Shown here: positions 55,384 to 63,805 of the stretch, piece by piece
How the letters are laid out: every line of letters starts with the position of its first letter
How positions within the stretch are numbered: position 1 is the first letter of the stretch
Source: JAFLBI01 sp964616465
GTDB lineage: Bacteria; Bacteroidota; Bacteroidia; Chitinophagales; Chitinophagaceae
Assembly (NCBI GenBank): GCA_964616465.1
Contig: CAZTTO010000002.1
Location: 182,096 to 246,095, forward strand
Direction: 5' to 3'
Length of the DNA stretch: 64,000 nucleotides
Notes under the pieces: model-generated
Database searches by the model: none
What the model was told of the DNA's origin: nothing
The model's input: the letters and a program-made list of their open reading frames with translations, nothing else
Translations under genes and position numbers: made by a program

Positions 55384-56349
55384 ATGGATGCGAATATTCT
55401 CATCAGTAACTTAACAAATCCCGTTTTATTGTTCTTCCTATTGGGAATTGTTGCCGCTATTGTTAAAAGCGATCTTGAAATACCCGCTTCCAGTTCCAAA
55501 TTTATCTCTTTATATCTGTTGTTTTCAATTGGATTTCGCGGCGGACAAGAACTTTCACATGAAGAATGGAATGCTGAAGTGGGACTTTCGCTGCTTTATG
55601 CCTTCTTATTGGCGCTGATTGTACCTTTTTATGTGTTTTTTATTTTGAAAAAAAAGTTCAATGTGTATGATGCTGGGGCAATTGCCTCTGCTTATGGTTC
55701 GGTGAGTGCTGTAACTTTTATTTCTGCAGCTAGCTTTTTGGAAGCAAATGAGGTGACTTATGGTGGACATATGGTGGCAGCAATGGCACTAATGGAAGCT
55801 CCAGCTATTATTGTGGGGGTGGGGCTAATGCGCAAATTTGATCCCCACCAGGATAAATCGCACGGATTTAAATCAATTTTACACGATTCGCTGACAAATG
55901 GCTCTGTTTTAATGATTGTTGGAAGTTTAATTATTGGCATGGTAGCAGATAGCAAGCAAGCAGAGGGTATTAAGCCTTTCACTTCGGATATTTTTAAAGG
56001 TTTTTTAGCCGTTTTTCTGCTTGAAATGGGTATGGTGGCAGCTAAAAGATTCAAAGCTTTCCGCAATTATGGTTGGTTTGCAACTGTTTTCGCAATAGTC
56101 ATGCCCCTGTTTAACGGTGTTTTAGCTGTACTACTTACCAGTTTTGGACCTATGTCGGAAGGAAATAGGCTAATGTTAGCTGTGCTAGCTGCAAGTGCTT
56201 CTTATATTGCTGTGCCCGCTGCTATGCGCTTAGCTGCCCCCAAAGCCGACCCTGGTTTATATATTCCTATGGCGCTTGGAGTGACTTTCCCCTTCAATAT
56301 CAGTATTGGATTTCCTATTTATTGGTTGCTGATACAGTATACGCAGTAG
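55384..56349 (+). CDS. SbtA-family sodium-dependent bicarbonate transporter-like protein
   Basis: This 321-residue protein has about ten membrane helices in two inverted halves. FSIGFRGGQEL and DAGAIASAYGSVSAVTF in the first half, and LAASASYIAVPAAMRLA with FPFNISIGFPIY in the second, match the SbtA/DUF897 family. Cyanobacterial members take up bicarbonate with sodium. No PII-like SbtB gene is adjacent, so the substrate in this heterotroph is uncertain. It stands alone, divergent from the ABC export operon. Confidence 0.88.
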   Translation: MDANILISNLTNPVLLFFLLGIVAAIVKSDLEIPASSSKFISLYLLFSIGFRGGQELSHEEWNAEVGLSLLYAFLLALIVPFYVFFILKKKFNVYDAGAIASAYGSVSAVTFISAASFLEANEVTYGGHMVAAMALMEAPAIIVGVGLMRKFDPHQDKSHGFKSILHDSLTNGSVLMIVGSLIIGMVADSKQAEGIKPFTSDIFKGFLAVFLLEMGMVAAKRFKAFRNYGWFATVFAIVMPLFNGVLAVLLTSFGPMSEGNRLMLAVLAASASYIAVPAAMRLAAPKADPGLYIPMALGVTFPFNISIGFPIYWLLIQYTQ

Positions 56350-56559
56350 GTTTATACCTAGTTTTTGGTTTAAAGTCTAGAAAATACTTGACAATAAAGC
56401 AATCTTTAATGCGGCATCGACGACAATACACAGCCTATGAGCCTATGCCTTTGTACTTGTCTTCATTTGGGCGATATTACTAACCCTGCTCTTTCGACCA
56501 GGTCGGGGTAAGCCTTTGAGAACCTCTGGCACCTTTTATCTTTAAGTGAAGTCACCCCC

Positions 56560-56624
56560 TCCCAAAAAGGTCTCTCGCGGTCCCAAAAAGGTATCCCGAA
56601 TCCTCCAAAAAACGTCCCGCACGG
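56560..56624. repeat. Degenerate tandem repeat, about 21-23 bp unit
   Basis: Two units start TCCCAAAAAGGT at 56560 and 56581, exactly 21 bases apart, and a third, weaker unit (CCTCCAAAAAACGTCCCG) follows at 56602. Each ends in a CCCG- or CGCG-rich stretch. Confidence 0.7.
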
Positions 56625-56647
56625 TCCCTGAGGCTCCCGAAGGTTTA

Positions 56648-56704
56648 CCCTGAGCTTGCCGAAGGGGCGATCCGGGCTTTTAGTCCCGACATTCATCGTC
56701 GGGA
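56648..56704. repeat. REP-like intergenic element with hairpin
   Basis: A CCCTGAGCTTGCCGAAGGG word (56648-56666) is of a type seen repeatedly between genes in many bacteria. It is followed by a perfect hairpin TCCCGAC (56684-56690), loop ATTCATC, GTCGGGA (56698-56704). A related word lies just upstream (CCCTGAGGCTCCCGAAGG). No other copies are obvious in this window. Confidence 0.55.
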
Positions 56705-57016
56705 ATCTATTCTTTATGAACGTGGTAACCGAGATGCATTCAATGCTGTTTTTGAATGAAAAGGAAAGTAACTTAAAGATGATAAAGCAAGATTTGGTTT
56801 TATCAGAAATTACAGTGCCTTCGGCAACTTCAGTAATCGTGCAGAACAACTGTAGATTAATATTATCAATCAATATTAGGACATGACAAGGTATACTAAC
56901 GACCAACTCCCAAAGATTAAAGACTATCAATAGCCCCCTTCTACTTAAATACCACCCCACTTCATTAAAATTTTGCAAAAGATCTTACTTACAAAAAATG
57001 TTGAACTAAGACGACG

Positions 57017-57024
57017 TATTTTTG
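57017..57024 (+). promoter_or_regulatory. Promoter -7 element for the small exported protein
   Basis: TATTTTTG matches TAnnTTTG exactly and lies 19 bases before the ATG at 57044. A matching -33 TTTG is not found at the usual spacing, so the call is partial. Confidence 0.4.
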
Positions 57025-57043
57025 CATACAAAATAAAACAAGC

Positions 57044-57433
57044 ATGAAAAAATTATTGGTATGGTGTGCAGCATTAATTATTGGAGTTGCTGCATCTGCT
57101 CAGGACAAAAAACAAGATTGGAAAGAAATGCACAGTTTCCATGGTGTAATGAGTAAAACATTCCATCCAGCTGAAGAAGGAAACGTTGCCCCTTTAAAAG
57201 AAAATGCAACTGCTTTGGTACAAAAAGCAAAAGAATGGCAGTCATCAACTGTTCCTCAAGGATACAATGGTTCTGTTACAAAGCCTATTTTGTCAAAGCT
57301 GGTGAAGCAGTGTGAAAGTATTGATAAGGCTGTGAAGAAAGGAAAGAAAGATGATGAGTTGGTGAAAATGATTACCCAGGCTCATGATATTTTCCATGAA
57401 ATCATGGAGAAGTGTAAAGATGAAAAGCACTAA
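57044..57433 (+). CDS. Small exported helical protein
   Basis: This 129-residue protein has a signal peptide ending about ASAQD. The mature part is lysine-rich and helical with conserved-looking HSFHGVMSKTFHPAEEGN near the start and AHDIFHEIMEKC near the end. Two His-rich ends around a helical core recall four-helix metal- or heme-binding proteins such as cytochrome b562, but ligand binding is speculation. A strong terminator follows directly, so it is a single-gene transcript. Confidence 0.7.
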   Translation: MKKLLVWCAALIIGVAASAQDKKQDWKEMHSFHGVMSKTFHPAEEGNVAPLKENATALVQKAKEWQSSTVPQGYNGSVTKPILSKLVKQCESIDKAVKKGKKDDELVKMITQAHDIFHEIMEKCKDEKH

Positions 57434-57455
57434 TCTTTGCAATATATTTTTGATT

Positions 57456-57487
57456 AAGAAGGCTCCAAGTGGAGCCTTCTTTTTTTT
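57456..57487 (+). terminator. Intrinsic terminator
   Basis: AAGAAGGCTCC (57456-57466) and GGAGCCTTCTT (57471-57481) form an 11-bp stem with loop AAGT, followed by a T run. It ends the small exported-protein gene. Confidence 0.9.
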
Positions 57488-57529
57488 ACCCTAGATCTAA
57501 TAACATAAATATTCATAATGATCTACTAA

Positions 57530-58255
57530 TTAGAAATCTTTTCTAAATGAAATACCAAAGCTTGACCCCATTAAATCGGCACCTCCACCCAAATTATTTC
57601 TAACACCAGACCTATTCAGAACAGATAAAAAACGAATATTAGGTTGTATATAAAAATTGTTTTTTAATAAAATTGCATATGAAACTCCTACAAAATACCC
57701 TGTTAAATCTGTTCGTATAAAATTTGTAAAAGAATTAGCCTCTATGATTCTACCATCAGTTTGAGAGTGTGTAGTTCCATAAACACCTAGTGAGGTTTTA
57801 TATCCTGAACCTGTAGATAAACCAACTTCAGGAATTAATTGATTTCTTTTTCCAATTTTATAAGCTATACCTATTTCTAAAAGTAGTCTATTTACTATAA
57901 AGCTATTCATATCCTCAAAGGGCTGTCTTTCCTGACCTATAAAGTAATTACTATACGAATTATCTGCTTGATCATGCCGAATACTAAAGGCAACATTTCG
58001 GCCTCCTCTTATTCTTTGTGAATTTGAAAACATAACTCCACCTTTTATAAAAAAGTTGTTGTACATACGTTTCTCATAAGCAATATCTAACCCTTTACCA
58101 ATTATAGGAAACTGATCGTCTTTGATGGCGGATATAGTTAACTTGATTGATTGTGAGGGTTGCTTTGATTGAGCTAAACCATTTTTGCTACAAATGAAAA
58201 ATAAAAGGAAAGCAGTAAGTATTATTATCAAGTACTTTGTTTTTGTCATACTCAT
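57530..58255 (-). CDS. Exported outer membrane beta-barrel-like protein
   Basis: This 241-residue protein has a hydrophobic signal (about 8-28, ending GLAQS). The mature part has repeated amphipathic strands with Gly and aromatic residues (FIKGGVMFSNSQ, LLLEIGIAYKIG, TGYFVGVSYAILL, FYIQPNIRFL) and ends in FGISFRKDF, a C-terminal Phe typical of outer membrane barrels. The family is not recognised. A frameshifted HTH gene lies upstream on the same strand, 74 bases away, and might have regulated it. Confidence 0.72.
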   Translation of the reverse strand: MSMTKTKYLIIILTAFLLFFICSKNGLAQSKQPSQSIKLTISAIKDDQFPIIGKGLDIAYEKRMYNNFFIKGGVMFSNSQRIRGGRNVAFSIRHDQADNSYSNYFIGQERQPFEDMNSFIVNRLLLEIGIAYKIGKRNQLIPEVGLSTGSGYKTSLGVYGTTHSQTDGRIIEANSFTNFIRTDLTGYFVGVSYAILLKNNFYIQPNIRFLSVLNRSGVRNNLGGGADLMGSSFGISFRKDF

Positions 58256-58329
58256 ATTGCCTTTAAACTTTATTAATATGTAATATTTACTCTTGCCACC
58301 TACTTAAAATAAAATTCTACCATTACTTT

Positions 58330-58640
58330 CTAATATAATTGGAGTAGTTTATTTTTTATAAAAGCAAGTGCTATTCTTCCGTTTTCTCCATAATAATATA
58401 TTTTTCGTGTCCTGTCATATAGTATAGGTGCACCTAAATCTTTGAGAGCACTTAAGTACAAATACAGCATAGAAACAGAAATCTGAATTTTTTTGCGAAC
58501 TGATTTGGACTTCCAGTGGCTCTTTGAGCTATAAGCAGATCAATTCTCTGCAACCTTAGAATTGTTTGTTTTGGCATAACAGATTGAATTAGCAATGAAC
58601 GTATGGAAGCTAAAATATATAGTTTTTGAATTTCTTCCAT
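58330..58640 (-). pseudogene. Small HTH regulator broken by a frameshift in an A7 run
   Basis: Two frames together encode one small HTH protein. The first frame reads ILRLQRIDLLIAQRATGSP and NQFAKK, then runs off after the seven-A run at about 58495. Adding one A restores IQISVSMLYLYLSALKDLG, APILYDRTRKIYYY and a stop at 58330. The joined product has the layout of the DeoR/HTH_11-like regulators that are common in Bacteroidota. Start could be 58640 or the Met at 58577 that gives about 82 residues. A homopolymer slip is the obvious cause: sequencing error, real mutation or phase variation. Confidence 0.75.
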
Positions 58641-58650
58641 TAAGAGCATA

Positions 58651-58679
58651 AAAAAACCCGCAAGATTTTGCGGGCTTTA
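58651..58679 (-). terminator. Intrinsic terminator of nfu
   Basis: CCCGCAA (58657-58663) and TTGCGGG (58668-58674) form a 7-bp stem with loop GATT. On the minus strand it is followed by a run of six Ts, just after the nfu stop. Confidence 0.8.
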
Positions 58680-58700
58680 TATAAGTTGATTACTAACTGC

Positions 58701-59309
58701 TTATTCGGCTTCAGCAACTACTTCTTTTACCTCTGGAATCATACGCTTCATCATACCTTCAATACCAGCCTTGAGGGTTACCATAGATGAAGGACAGCCG
58801 CTACAACTTCCTTGTAACATTAAGTTTACTTTTCCTTCTTTATAGCTTCTAAACTGAATATTTCCACCATCCATTTCAACAGCTGGACGAACATAATTCT
58901 CCAATAACTCCTTAATACGTTTTACAATATCATCATCATCTGCAGATACCTCATTGCTGGCTACAGGTTGGGTTGCACGCAATGCCTGCATTTCTTCATC
59001 ATTAACTACCACTCCGCCATTTTCAAGGTAATCTTTTAAAAATTGCTTGATAGTTGGAATAACTTCCTGCCAATCTTCTGTATCCGAAGTTTTGGTTAGG
59101 GTGATGAAATTACTAGCAATGAAAACGCTTTTTATAAAAGGAAAGCTGAAAAGCTCTTTCGCTAAAGGAGAAGGACCGGCAGATGCTTCTTCTGGAAAAT
59201 CGGCGCTTTTTCCCGGGTACAATAGCTTGTTGGCCACAAACTTCATTGTTTCTGGATTGGGCGTCATTTCGGTATAAATGCTAATGACAGGGTTGCCAGT
59301 CTTGATCAT
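58701..59309 (-). CDS. NifU-family iron-sulfur scaffold/carrier (Nfu)
   Basis: This 202-residue protein starts at MIKTGNPVISIYTEMTPNP. It has an Nfu N-terminal domain (TPNPETMKFV to about residue 95) and a NifU C-terminal domain with VEMDGGNIQF and the cluster-binding Cys-x2-Cys in GSCSGCPSS. Nfu proteins deliver Fe-S clusters to target enzymes in the cytoplasm. The open frame extends 41 codons upstream, but that part lacks conservation and was not used. A terminator follows at once. Confidence 0.92.
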   Translation of the reverse strand: MIKTGNPVISIYTEMTPNPETMKFVANKLLYPGKSADFPEEASAGPSPLAKELFSFPFIKSVFIASNFITLTKTSDTEDWQEVIPTIKQFLKDYLENGGVVVNDEEMQALRATQPVASNEVSADDDDIVKRIKELLENYVRPAVEMDGGNIQFRSYKEGKVNLMLQGSCSGCPSSMVTLKAGIEGMMKRMIPEVKEVVAEAE

Positions 59310-59480
59310 AACAGTTCTATTTAGATAAGCAAAAATAACATAAGTCGGCCTATACCCGCTAGTTGTTGAAGGACTAATCTTTGTTTTTTCGTGAATCGAA
59401 AGAAGGTAGTCTTGTTTGGTTCGTGGGGTCACGAACCAAGGCTGAGGACATGAACCAATACGTAAGGCAAGAACAAAAGA

Positions 59481-60236
59481 CTATATATTCAATCCCCCAC
59501 AAGCACTAATCACTTGTCCGGTAATGTAACTGCTTAAATCACTTGCCAGAAATAAAGTAGTATCTGCAATCTCTTCAGCCTTACCAAATCTGCCCAAAGG
59601 AATTTTTTGTAAGAAGGCAGTAGCAGCTTCTCCCTCTTTTAAATAATGCGTCATATCTGTTTCAATGAAACCTGGCGCAATGGCGTTACAACGAATATTT
59701 CTGCTTCCCAATTCGTGCGCAACACTCTTAGTAAATCCAATGATACCTGCTTTACTTGCAGCATAACTGCTTTGTCCCGCATTTCCACGTATACCTATAA
59801 TTGAGCTCATATTAATAATTGAACCCTTCTTGGCCTTCATCATTGGACGAATTACTTGCTTGGTCATATTAAATACCGAGCTTAAGTTCACATCAATCAC
59901 TTCATCCCACTGCTCTTTATTCATCCTCAACAACAAATTATCCTTACTAATGCCAGCATTGTTCACACATACATCCACAGTTCCAAACTGCTGTAACACT
60001 TCATTGACAAATGTTTCACACTGTGCAAAATCACCCGCATGACTGCGATAGGCTTTTGCTTGTACGCCTAAGGCCAATAATTCTTGTTCTAATGCCAAAG
60101 CTTTTTCTGCACTCGACTCACTTACATAAGTAAATGCAACATGGCTTCCCTGCTCTGCTAATCTGCGAGCAATAGATGCTCCAATTCCACGTGCTGCACC
60201 GGTTACAATTGAAACCTTTCCTTCCAATAATTTCAT
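59481..60236 (-). CDS. fabG: 3-oxoacyl-ACP reductase FabG-like
   Basis: This 251-residue classical short-chain dehydrogenase reduces 3-oxoacyl-ACP with NADPH in fatty acid elongation. The cofactor motif is TGAARGIG, followed by NNAG. The catalytic Ser is in the MSSIIGIRG segment and Tyr-x3-Lys in SYAASK. A late GFIETDMT matches FabG closely. No other fab genes are adjacent, so a related acyl or ketone substrate cannot be excluded. It lies between metF and nfu on the same strand. Confidence 0.9.
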   Translation of the reverse strand: MKLLEGKVSIVTGAARGIGASIARRLAEQGSHVAFTYVSESSAEKALALEQELLALGVQAKAYRSHAGDFAQCETFVNEVLQQFGTVDVCVNNAGISKDNLLLRMNKEQWDEVIDVNLSSVFNMTKQVIRPMMKAKKGSIINMSSIIGIRGNAGQSSYAASKAGIIGFTKSVAHELGSRNIRCNAIAPGFIETDMTHYLKEGEAATAFLQKIPLGRFGKAEEIADTTLFLASDLSSYITGQVISACGGLNI

Positions 60237-60330
60237 AATAAATGATTGAAGAACAAATGTAAAAGAATTCAGCCAAGTTTCTCCATAGAGAACTAATTGA
60301 AAGGCACATCAAAAAAGGAAACAAAAAAAT

Positions 60331-61284
60331 TTAAAACACCGACTTCACCACTTGCTGAATCACTTTCGGCTTTCCTAATGTGTAATAGTGTAATACAGGT
60401 ACACCAAAAGCCATTAACTCTTTACTTTGTTGGATAAGCCATTCAGCACCCACTTGCTCACACTCAGCGTCGGTCTTACACTTCATAATAGCATTCGACA
60501 AATCGGTTGGAATGTCAACATGAAATATTCTTGGTAAAACACTTAATTGCTTCTTATTGGTAATTGGTTTTAATCCGGGTATAATTGGCACCTGAATACC
60601 CATATCACGACAAGTCTTCACATACTCAAAAAACTTCTGGTTATCGAAAAACATTTGAGTCATTATATAATCAGCACCCGCATCTACTTTCTCCTTCAAA
60701 CGCTGTAAATCAATTTCTAAATTGGGCGCTTCAAAATGCTTTTCCGGATAGCCTGCAGTACCAATACAAAAATTGGTTTTCCCACCACCCTGAATATCGT
60801 CGTCCAAATAAATACCGTGATTCAAATTCACCACTTGCTTTTGCAAATCAATTGCATAACGGTGTCCATCTGGCTCTGGCTCAAAACTGGCCTCATTCTT
60901 TGCGGCATCACCTCGCAAAACCAACACATTATCAATACCCAAAAAGTTCAAATCAATTAAGGCGTCTTCACTCTCACGCTTATTAAAACCCCCACAAATA
61001 AAATGCGGCACCGTGTCAACCTGATAGTGGTTCATGATAGCGGCACAAATACCAACGGTACCCGGACGTTTACGTACTTCTACCTTTTCAAAAGTGCCAT
61101 CCACTTTTTTCTTAAATGCTGTTTCACTTCTGTGGTAGGTTACATTAATCCACGATGGCTTAAACTCCATCAACGGATCTAAATGATCATATAAACTTTG
61201 AATTGTTTTTCCTTTGAGTGGGGGGAGCACTTCAAATGATACTAAGGTGCTGTTCGACTGTGCAATGTGCTCTGTAACTTTCAT
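60331..61284 (-). CDS. metF: Methylenetetrahydrofolate reductase
   Basis: This 317-residue FAD-dependent TIM-barrel enzyme reduces 5,10-methylenetetrahydrofolate to 5-methyltetrahydrofolate for methionine synthesis. Family landmarks are SFEVLPPLKG with the conserved Glu, INVTYHR, VPHFICGGF, NVLVLRGD, GYPEKH and ADYIMTQMFFDN, then VPIIPGLKPI. The length is normal for bacterial MetF. It is divergent from lptB, with overlapping upstream regions. Confidence 0.96.
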   Translation of the reverse strand: MKVTEHIAQSNSTLVSFEVLPPLKGKTIQSLYDHLDPLMEFKPSWINVTYHRSETAFKKKVDGTFEKVEVRKRPGTVGICAAIMNHYQVDTVPHFICGGFNKRESEDALIDLNFLGIDNVLVLRGDAAKNEASFEPEPDGHRYAIDLQKQVVNLNHGIYLDDDIQGGGKTNFCIGTAGYPEKHFEAPNLEIDLQRLKEKVDAGADYIMTQMFFDNQKFFEYVKTCRDMGIQVPIIPGLKPITNKKQLSVLPRIFHVDIPTDLSNAIMKCKTDAECEQVGAEWLIQQSKELMAFGVPVLHYYTLGKPKVIQQVVKSVF

Positions 61285-61427
61285 GTACTAATAATTGTCC
61301 GCAATATACTGCCATTTTGCTTTTTTTAACATTTAGATGCGCTAAAGCATGTCAATATCTTGTAGTTCCTTCCACAATCAGCCCGCTCTCCATTTGGATT
61401 CACTTATTTTTGCTGAAACTTTTTCTT

Positions 61428-62228
61428 TTGAGCCTAACCATTCATACGCGCCAACTTATCAAAACTTACAGCAGTCGCACCGTTGTAAACAATGTTTCAA
61501 TTGAAGTGAAGCAAGGAGAAATTGTGGGATTACTCGGGCCGAATGGTGCTGGAAAAACCACTACTTTCTACATGGTGGTTGGACTTATTAAACCAGATGA
61601 AGGTGAAGTTTTGCTGAATGATGTAAATATTACCAAACTACCCATGTACAAAAGAGCACAAATGGGTATTGGATATCTTCCTCAAGAAGCCAGTGTATTT
61701 AGAAAGCTAACTGTGGAAGATAATATAATGGCAGTTTTAGAAATGACTAAACTCACCAAGGCAGAAAGGCATCATAAATTAGAAACCTTGTTGGAAGAAT
61801 TTCACCTCAATCATGTTCGCAAAAATAATGGTGATAGTTTGAGTGGCGGTGAAAGAAGAAGAACTGAAATTGCCCGTGCTTTAGCAGTTGATCCAAAGTT
61901 TATTTTGCTGGATGAGCCTTTTGCTGGGGTTGACCCTATAGCAGTTGAAGATATTCAAACTGTGGTTGCAAAGTTGAAGTACAAGAATATTGGAATACTC
62001 ATCACCGACCATAATGTAAATGAAACACTGTCTATTTGTGACCGAGCTTATTTACTGATTGAAGGAAAAATATTTCAGCATGGTACCGCAGAAGAATTGG
62101 CTGAAAATGAACAAGTAAGACGATTGTATCTTGGAACCAATTTTGAATTACGCAGGAAAGATTGGATTATTGAAATGGGTAAAACCGAAGGTCGCTCAAT
62201 AGTATCTCCCCCTATTGAAGAGCCTTAG
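61428..62228 (+). CDS. lptB: LPS export ABC transporter ATPase LptB
   Basis: This 266-residue ATPase powers lipopolysaccharide extraction from the inner membrane with LptF, LptG and LptC. Walker A is GPNGAGKTT, the Q-loop lies in GIGYLPQEASVF, the signature is LSGGERRR and Walker B is ILLDEPFAGVDP, the standard LptB sequence set. No in-frame ATG fits; the TTG at 61428, giving MSLTIHTRQLIKTY, matches the family N-terminus. An earlier TTG at 61317 would add 37 unlikely residues. The C-terminal extension beyond YLGTNF is slightly longer than usual. No other lpt genes lie nearby. Confidence 0.93.
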   Translation: MSLTIHTRQLIKTYSSRTVVNNVSIEVKQGEIVGLLGPNGAGKTTTFYMVVGLIKPDEGEVLLNDVNITKLPMYKRAQMGIGYLPQEASVFRKLTVEDNIMAVLEMTKLTKAERHHKLETLLEEFHLNHVRKNNGDSLSGGERRRTEIARALAVDPKFILLDEPFAGVDPIAVEDIQTVVAKLKYKNIGILITDHNVNETLSICDRAYLLIEGKIFQHGTAEELAENEQVRRLYLGTNFELRRKDWIIEMGKTEGRSIVSPPIEEP

Positions 62229-62290
62229 TCAAACGCTTAGTTTGTTTTTGCTCAAGTATAACAGTATTTTTACTCCGAGTTTAATTGCAC

Positions 62291-63805
62291 ATGAAAATAC
62301 TGAGTCCCGCATTTTCCACCTTGGCACGTTTGCGTTACAGTCAAATTGAAGACTGGATGCATGATCCTATTGCCACACAACGAAAAGTGCTACAAGACTT
62401 GGTAACACATGCGCAATACACTTCTATTGGTAGAAAATATGGTCTTACAAGGTTGTTTTCAATTAGTGCATTTAAAAAGTCAATTCCCATTCATGAATAT
62501 GATGATATCAAACCGTGGATTCTTCAACTGATGAATGGAGAAGAAAATGTATTATGGAATACACCTGTAAAATGGTTTGCGAAAAGCAGTGGCACCACCA
62601 GCGATAAAAGTAAGTTTATTCCAATATCTGAAGAGTGCTTAGAAGATTGTCATTATAAAGCCGCCAAAGATGTGCTAACGCTTTATTACAGACATGTGCC
62701 CGAAAGTGATTTGCTTACCGGAAAAGGATTGGTCATTGGTGGCTCTCATCAGGTGAACAAACACAACGATGAAGTACAGTACGGCGATTTGAGTGCGGTA
62801 CTGTTGCAGAACACTCCCTTTTGGGGTCAATGGCTGCGAACACCCGAATTATCAATTGCGTTGATGGATGAATGGGAAACCAAAATTGAAAGCCTTGCAC
62901 AAAGCACCATTCAAGAAGATGTAACATCTGTTTCTGGTGTGCCCACTTGGACATTGGTTTTGTTTAAAAGAATTTTAGAAATTACAGGTAAGTCAACCAT
63001 CAAAGAAGTATGGCCTAATTTAGAATTGTATATGCATGGAGGAGTTTCATTCACGCCTTATGCAGAGCAATTCCACCAGCTTATTGGCGCACCAATCAAT
63101 TATATTGAAATTTATAATGCCAGTGAAGGATTCTTTGCGGCACAAATGAAACCTAATGATGAGGGTATGTTACTGTTATTAGATCATGGTATTTTTTACG
63201 AGTTCATGCCTTTAGAAGAGTACGGAAAAGAACAGCCCAAAACAGTTGGATTAGATAAAGTTGAAATTGGACACCACTATGCACCCGTTATAACCACCAA
63301 TTCAGGCTTATGGCGCTATTTGGTGGGCGATACTATTCAGTTTGTTTCGAAGTTTCCTTTTAAGATAAAAGTTTCAGGTCGTCTCAAGCATTTTATAAAT
63401 GCATTCGGTGAAGAGTTAATGGTAGATCAAGCAGACCAAGCTATTGCACATGCGGCACATGTAACGGGGGCTGTAGTTAATGATTACACAGCTGCACCCG
63501 TTTATTTTGGAGAACATAATAATGGCGCACATGAATGGCTGGTTGAATTTGAGCATCTTCCATCTTCTTTAGAAGCTTTTACTATGGCGCTCGATCAACA
63601 ACTGCAAAGCATTAACAGCGATTATGAGGCAAAGCGTCATAAAAATATTGCGCTCAGCTTACCTAAAATAGCAGCACTTCCAAAGGGTTTGTTTGCAGGT
63701 TGGCTCAAAAGCAAAGGCAAGTTAGGCGGACAACATAAAGTACCTCGATTAAGCAACAATCGTCAATACATAGATGAAATAAAAGCTTTTGAAGAGCAAC
63801 AATAA
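62291..63805 (+). CDS. GH3-family acyl-adenylating protein
   Basis: This 504-residue protein belongs to the GH3 family (ANL-fold adenylate-forming enzymes), which in plants join amino acids to hormones. The ATP-binding loop is FAKSSGTTSDKSKFIP. Later come VSGVPTWTLVLF, YIEIYNASEGFFAAQ and TTNSGLWRYLVGDTIQF, all typical. The bacterial role is not known. The first ATG at 62291 is used rather than the TTG two codons before. It follows lptB after 62 bases on the same strand. Confidence 0.92.
   Translation: MKILSPAFSTLARLRYSQIEDWMHDPIATQRKVLQDLVTHAQYTSIGRKYGLTRLFSISAFKKSIPIHEYDDIKPWILQLMNGEENVLWNTPVKWFAKSSGTTSDKSKFIPISEECLEDCHYKAAKDVLTLYYRHVPESDLLTGKGLVIGGSHQVNKHNDEVQYGDLSAVLLQNTPFWGQWLRTPELSIALMDEWETKIESLAQSTIQEDVTSVSGVPTWTLVLFKRILEITGKSTIKEVWPNLELYMHGGVSFTPYAEQFHQLIGAPINYIEIYNASEGFFAAQMKPNDEGMLLLLDHGIFYEFMPLEEYGKEQPKTVGLDKVEIGHHYAPVITTNSGLWRYLVGDTIQFVSKFPFKIKVSGRLKHFINAFGEELMVDQADQAIAHAAHVTGAVVNDYTAAPVYFGEHNNGAHEWLVEFEHLPSSLEAFTMALDQQLQSINSDYEAKRHKNIALSLPKIAALPKGLFAGWLKSKGKLGGQHKVPRLSNNRQYIDEIKAFEEQQ

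Larger units (their letters stand above)
56350..57043. other. GC-richer intergenic region with repeats, no convincing gene
   Basis: These 694 bases hold a minus-strand frame of 171 codons that looks spurious, because its residues come from simple repeats. The segment 56550-56710 is visibly richer in G and C than its surroundings. It holds three degenerate tandem units near 56560-56624 and the hairpin described separately. The rest is AT-rich and featureless up to a promoter-like TATTTTTG at 57017. It looks like a repeat-insertion relic. Confidence 0.6.

Noticed and set aside
56463..56978. Minus-strand frame of 171 codons in the SbtA-downstream gap
   Set aside because: Half of it is translated from tandem and REP-like repeats; no domain, RBS or conserved composition is visible.
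59310..59432. N-terminal extension of nfu
   Set aside because: The extra 41 codons have no family similarity; Nfu proteins begin near TPNP.
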